NCBI RefSeq assembly: GCF_002095395.1
Contig: NZ_MJEI01000106.1
Span: 248,001 to 312,000, forward strand
Direction: 5' to 3'
Length of the DNA stretch: 64,000 nt
DNA from: Williamsia sp. 1135
Lineage (GTDB): Bacteria > Actinomycetota > Actinomycetes > Mycobacteriales > Mycobacteriaceae
Made by a program: the position numbers and the translations under genes. Numbering within the stretch: position 1 is the first letter of the stretch; every line of letters begins with the position of its first letter. The notes beneath the pieces were generated by a model. That model was not told the origin of the DNA and ran no database searches. It was given only the letters and a program-made list of their open reading frames with translations. Of the stretch, positions 61,346-64,000 are shown piece after piece.

Positions 61346-64000
61346 TCATCGGTCGCCGCAGGTCGGGCGATATGGGATGCCAGGGAGCAATTCGGACCAC
61401 TGGTCGGTTGTCATGGAACCTTCGGTCGCCGGACAAATCCGCGTACCACCGAGCTCGGTTCGATAGTCCCACCAGCGGAGTGCTCCCGTCTCTCCTCCGG
61501 CGGTCAGACTGTGTCCGTCCGGGCTGAACGCGACCTTCCACCGGACGGTGCCCGCCGGGCTGAGGGATTCACCGACCGCTTGCGGATGGTCGGGATCACG
61601 GACGTCCCAGAGTCGCACGGTCTGGTCGTCGCTACCGGAGGCCAGAAGCAGCCCGGTGGGATCGAAACTCACCGAGCGGACCGTTGATTCGTGGCCCATC
61701 AGCTTCACCGGATCGGTCGTTCGATCGAGAGACCAGAGACGGATCGTCTGGTCGTCACTTCCTGTCGCGACCCAACGGGAGTTCGGGCTGAACGCGACTG
61801 AATTGACGGGGCCGGTGTGGCCAGATCTGACTTCCGAGACCGGGCCGCCGTTCTGGATGTTCCAGATGTGTAGGTTCTTGTCACTCGAGGCTGCGGCCAG
61901 CCGATGCCCGTCCGGCGAGAACCTCACGGCATTGATCCATCCTGCCGGGCCCATCAGCGGAGAGCCGCTGGGTTGCGGCGACGATCGGTCGGACAGATTC
62001 CACAACTGGATGCTCTGGTCGTCGGCCGCAGTCGCGAGCGTCATCGAGTCGGGGGAGAACGCCAGTTCGTGGGTGTAGCGCGACGACACCCGAAGTGGCG
62101 TGCCCAGAGGATGTGGTGAGTGTGAATCTGTGACATCCCAGAGCATGACCTCTCCGGTACCCAAACCCGCCCAGGCAAGGATCGTGCCATCCGGTGAGAG
62201 CGCGATGTTCTCCACCTCTGCACCGGTCGTGGGAATCATGGCCGTCGAGAGCGGGCCTTCGACGGGCGTGGTTGTCCACAGGCGCAGATTTCCATCACGC
62301 GACCCGGTAGCCATCACGGCGCCGGACGCGTCGAAAACGGGGGTTGCCACGCGCCGGGTGTGCCCCGCCAGATTGGCTGTGGGCACGGACCAGAAACGCA
62401 GCGCCCCATCTTGTCCGCCGGTGATGAGTCGGTTTCCCACTCCGGCGAAAGCGAGGGTGGTCAATCCGCCACTGCTGCCGGTCAGGGGCTGGCCCAGGAG
62501 TGCCGGGCGTTCCGGGTCGCTGAGGCTCCACACCTTGGCGGTGCCATCCCAGCTGGCCGTCGCGAGTTGAGAGCCGTCACCGTTGAACGCGAGCGACCAG
62601 ATGGCTGCGTTGTGGGCTTCGATCGGGCTACCCAGCAGCACCGGCTTCGCGCGGTCGGTCATCGACCACACTCGGAGAGTCTGATCGTCGCTACCCGTCG
62701 CCAGGCGGGTTGCGTCCGGGCTGAATCCGACGGCGTGGACGGACGATCCGTAGCCGGCGAGGGGGGTTCCGATCTGGTGTGCCTGCTCGGGCACGGTGGT
62801 GTCCCACACAATTGCGGTCTCGTCGTCGCTGCCGGTGACAAGGGTGTCCCCGTCTGACGAGAACGCCAGCGATCGAATCGCATCTTGGTGGCGTGCCAGT
62901 ACCACCGAACGGCCGGTGTTCAGATCCCAGAGACGCGCGGTGTGGTCATCACCCGCTGTGGCGATCCACTTGGTGGTGCCGTCGGCCTCTGGGCGCACCG
63001 CGACCTGATAGACCGCGCCCTGATGTCCGATGAGTGGCTTCCCGGCCGCCCGGGCCCCACCTGGGGTGTGGACGTCCCATATTCGGACCACACCGTCGCC
63101 GTCAGCGGAGAACAGCGTCTTGCCATCGCCGCTGAACTCGACGCTGGTGATCCACGATCTATGGCCGGAGAGCGGACGTCCGACTTCAGAGGGCCTGCCG
63201 GAGCCGTCGTCGTGCCACAGCCGAACGGTTCGGTCGTAGCTGGCGGATGCGACCAGGCCCTCAGTGTTTGTTGCGACGTCATAGACAGCACCTTCATGGC
63301 CGTCGACAACGGTCGCGAGAGCAGCCGTCTGCGATGCCAACAGCAGGGTTCGGGCTCGCGGATCCCCAGGTCGTTCGTCTTGCGCGGCCAGGGCCAGACG
63401 TGCGGCGACCGTCGGGTCCTCGGACTGCGCCCGCGCCGCCTCCGAGAGCAAGGCGTTGTATTGGGCATCAGAGCGATCCTCGTCGGCCTGCCGGCGCTCG
63501 TTGAACGCGCCGACCGCGACAACGGCTGTCGTGAGTGTGAGTGCAGCCAGCAACACGACCATGGCGCGCCGCAGATGGGTTCCGCGGCGGTCGTATGCGC
63601 GCGCGGCCATGAGGAAGGCCGTGGTTGTCGGCGACAATGCCGTTCTCGAGCGCCGGTGCCAATCGATCACAGACGCGAGGCGGGTGCCCCGGTAGAGCAG
63701 CGAGCGGTCCTTGCCCTCTGCTGTCCACTCGCGGGCATCGGCCTCGATCCGCTGTCTGTGGAGCACGTCTTCGCGGTCGTCGCCCAGCCACTGTGACAGA
63801 CGCGGCCAGGCCTCGATGACAGCCTCATGGGCGAGTGCGGTTCCGTGCTCGTCGTGGATCACCAGCCGCGCGGCCCCGAGTGCCTCCATCACGGTTGCCG
63901 CATCGGGATGTCGGGAGACGAGTTCGGACTGGCGAAGGTGTCGTCGGGTTCCGCGACCGTCGTCCCCCAAGTGTATCAACTGCAGAAGCAGGTCTCTGGC
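61346..64000 (-). CDS. WD40-repeat protein, STAND-NTPase-like (partial, N-terminus outside window)
   Basis: At least 884 residues, open to the window edge; 63979 (TTG) is internal, since ARDLLLQ precedes it in frame. The visible N-terminal part (VIHDEHGTALAHEAVIEAWP, then RLSQWLGDDREDVLHRQRIE) matches the end of nSTAND1-type NTPase regions. One transmembrane helix follows (RAMVVLLAALTLTTAVVAVG), then about 14 WD40 repeats, enough for two seven-bladed propellers, with blades like GSDDQTIRLWSL and FSPDGHRLAAASSDKNLHIW. STAND proteins are signal-transducing ATPases; the effector domain would be at the unseen N-terminus. Confidence 0.85.
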   Translation of the reverse strand, partial: ARDLLLQLIHLGDDGRGTRRHLRQSELVSRHPDAATVMEALGAARLVIHDEHGTALAHEAVIEAWPRLSQWLGDDREDVLHRQRIEADAREWTAEGKDRSLLYRGTRLASVIDWHRRSRTALSPTTTAFLMAARAYDRRGTHLRRAMVVLLAALTLTTAVVAVGAFNERRQADEDRSDAQYNALLSEAARAQSEDPTVAARLALAAQDERPGDPRARTLLLASQTAALATVVDGHEGAVYDVATNTEGLVASASYDRTVRLWHDDGSGRPSEVGRPLSGHRSWITSVEFSGDGKTLFSADGDGVVRIWDVHTPGGARAAGKPLIGHQGAVYQVAVRPEADGTTKWIATAGDDHTARLWDLNTGRSVVLARHQDAIRSLAFSSDGDTLVTGSDDETAIVWDTTVPEQAHQIGTPLAGYGSSVHAVGFSPDATRLATGSDDQTLRVWSMTDRAKPVLLGSPIEAHNAAIWSLAFNGDGSQLATASWDGTAKVWSLSDPERPALLGQPLTGSSGGLTTLAFAGVGNRLITGGQDGALRFWSVPTANLAGHTRRVATPVFDASGAVMATGSRDGNLRLWTTTPVEGPLSTAMIPTTGAEVENIALSPDGTILAWAGLGTGEVMLWDVTDSHSPHPLGTPLRVSSRYTHELAFSPDSMTLATAADDQSIQLWNLSDRSSPQPSGSPLMGPAGWINAVRFSPDGHRLAAASSDKNLHIWNIQNGGPVSEVRSGHTGPVNSVAFSPNSRWVATGSDDQTIRLWSLDRTTDPVKLMGHESTVRSVSFDPTGLLLASGSDDQTVRLWDVRDPDHPQAVGESLSPAGTVRWKVAFSPDGHSLTAGGETGALRWWDYRTELGGTRICPATEGSMTTDQWSELLPGIPYRPTCGDR

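Overview
The window is high-GC actinobacterial chromosome, most likely from a mycolic-acid-containing genus of the Mycobacteriales such as Gordonia or a close relative. The evidence is gene content: AdnAB, WhiB7, UvrD2 and a mycoredoxin-like protein in the order familiar from the Mycobacterium tuberculosis Rv3193c-Rv3204 region, an antigen-85-type mycolyltransferase, an Rpf-like muralytic protein, and a prfB-mscS-ftsE-ftsX-smpB block. Species cannot be set from the sequence alone. There is no phage, insertion sequence, CRISPR array, rRNA or replication origin. The only RNA genes are two copies of initiator tRNA-fMet. M. tuberculosis orthologue names are from memory of those families, not from a search.

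Layout. 0-1.5 kb: a truncated XRE/MmyB-type regulator divergent from a short-chain dehydrogenase. 1.5-8.1 kb: a glycerol locus, glpK-glpD-glpF on the minus strand, a divergent IclR regulator with a palindromic operator, and a second glycerol kinase overlapping the regulator; both kinases carry a frameshift. 8.1-13.9 kb: an FAD oxidoreductase, a phosphotransferase plus acyl-CoA dehydrogenase pair, a broken luciferase-like oxidoreductase and a TetR regulator. 13.9-40.9 kb: the conserved DNA-repair, redox and antibiotic-response block (atl, lipV, adnA, adnB, a K+ channel, nudC, mrx1, uvrD2, whiB7, an AarF/ABC1 kinase, an E1-like protein, a DUF2342 protein, a PDZ-Lon protease, a PPA1309 protein, a UPF0182 protein). 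A five-gene spermidine-synthase/DUF350 operon and a doxX gene sit inside it. 41.0-43.7 kb: the two tRNA-fMet genes, a small membrane-protein operon and a two-domain TerD protein. 43.9-49.1 kb: amtB, a DUF5709 gene, a CoA transferase, a broken glycosyltransferase with its TetR regulator, and an Rpf protein. 49.4-54.7 kb: a fadE24-fadE23-like pair under two tandem operators, a TM2/DUF2752 pair, an MBL hydrolase and hisN. 54.8-60.2 kb: prfB to smpB. 60.3-64 kb: a frameshifted mycolyltransferase and the C-terminal part of a large protein with about 14 WD40 repeats, cut by the window end.

How the genes work together. The first glycerol operon encodes uptake (GlpF), phosphorylation (GlpK) and oxidation (GlpD), with an IclR protein as the likely local switch. 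AdnA and AdnB form a heterodimeric helicase-nuclease for double-strand-break resection; UvrD2 and the alkyltransferase-like protein also belong to DNA repair. whiB7 has a long leader with an upstream ORF and an intrinsic terminator just before the gene, the layout expected for translation-dependent attenuation by ribosome-targeting drugs. FtsE/FtsX form the divisome ABC module and SmpB works in ribosome rescue.

Points that stand out: five genes each broken by a single frameshift, while the recognisable housekeeping genes are intact (mutation and sequencing error cannot be told apart here); three tandem-repeat families between mrx1 and uvrD2; the whiB7 leader; the duplicated initiator tRNA with a different repeat between the copies; and the WD40/STAND-like protein at the edge.
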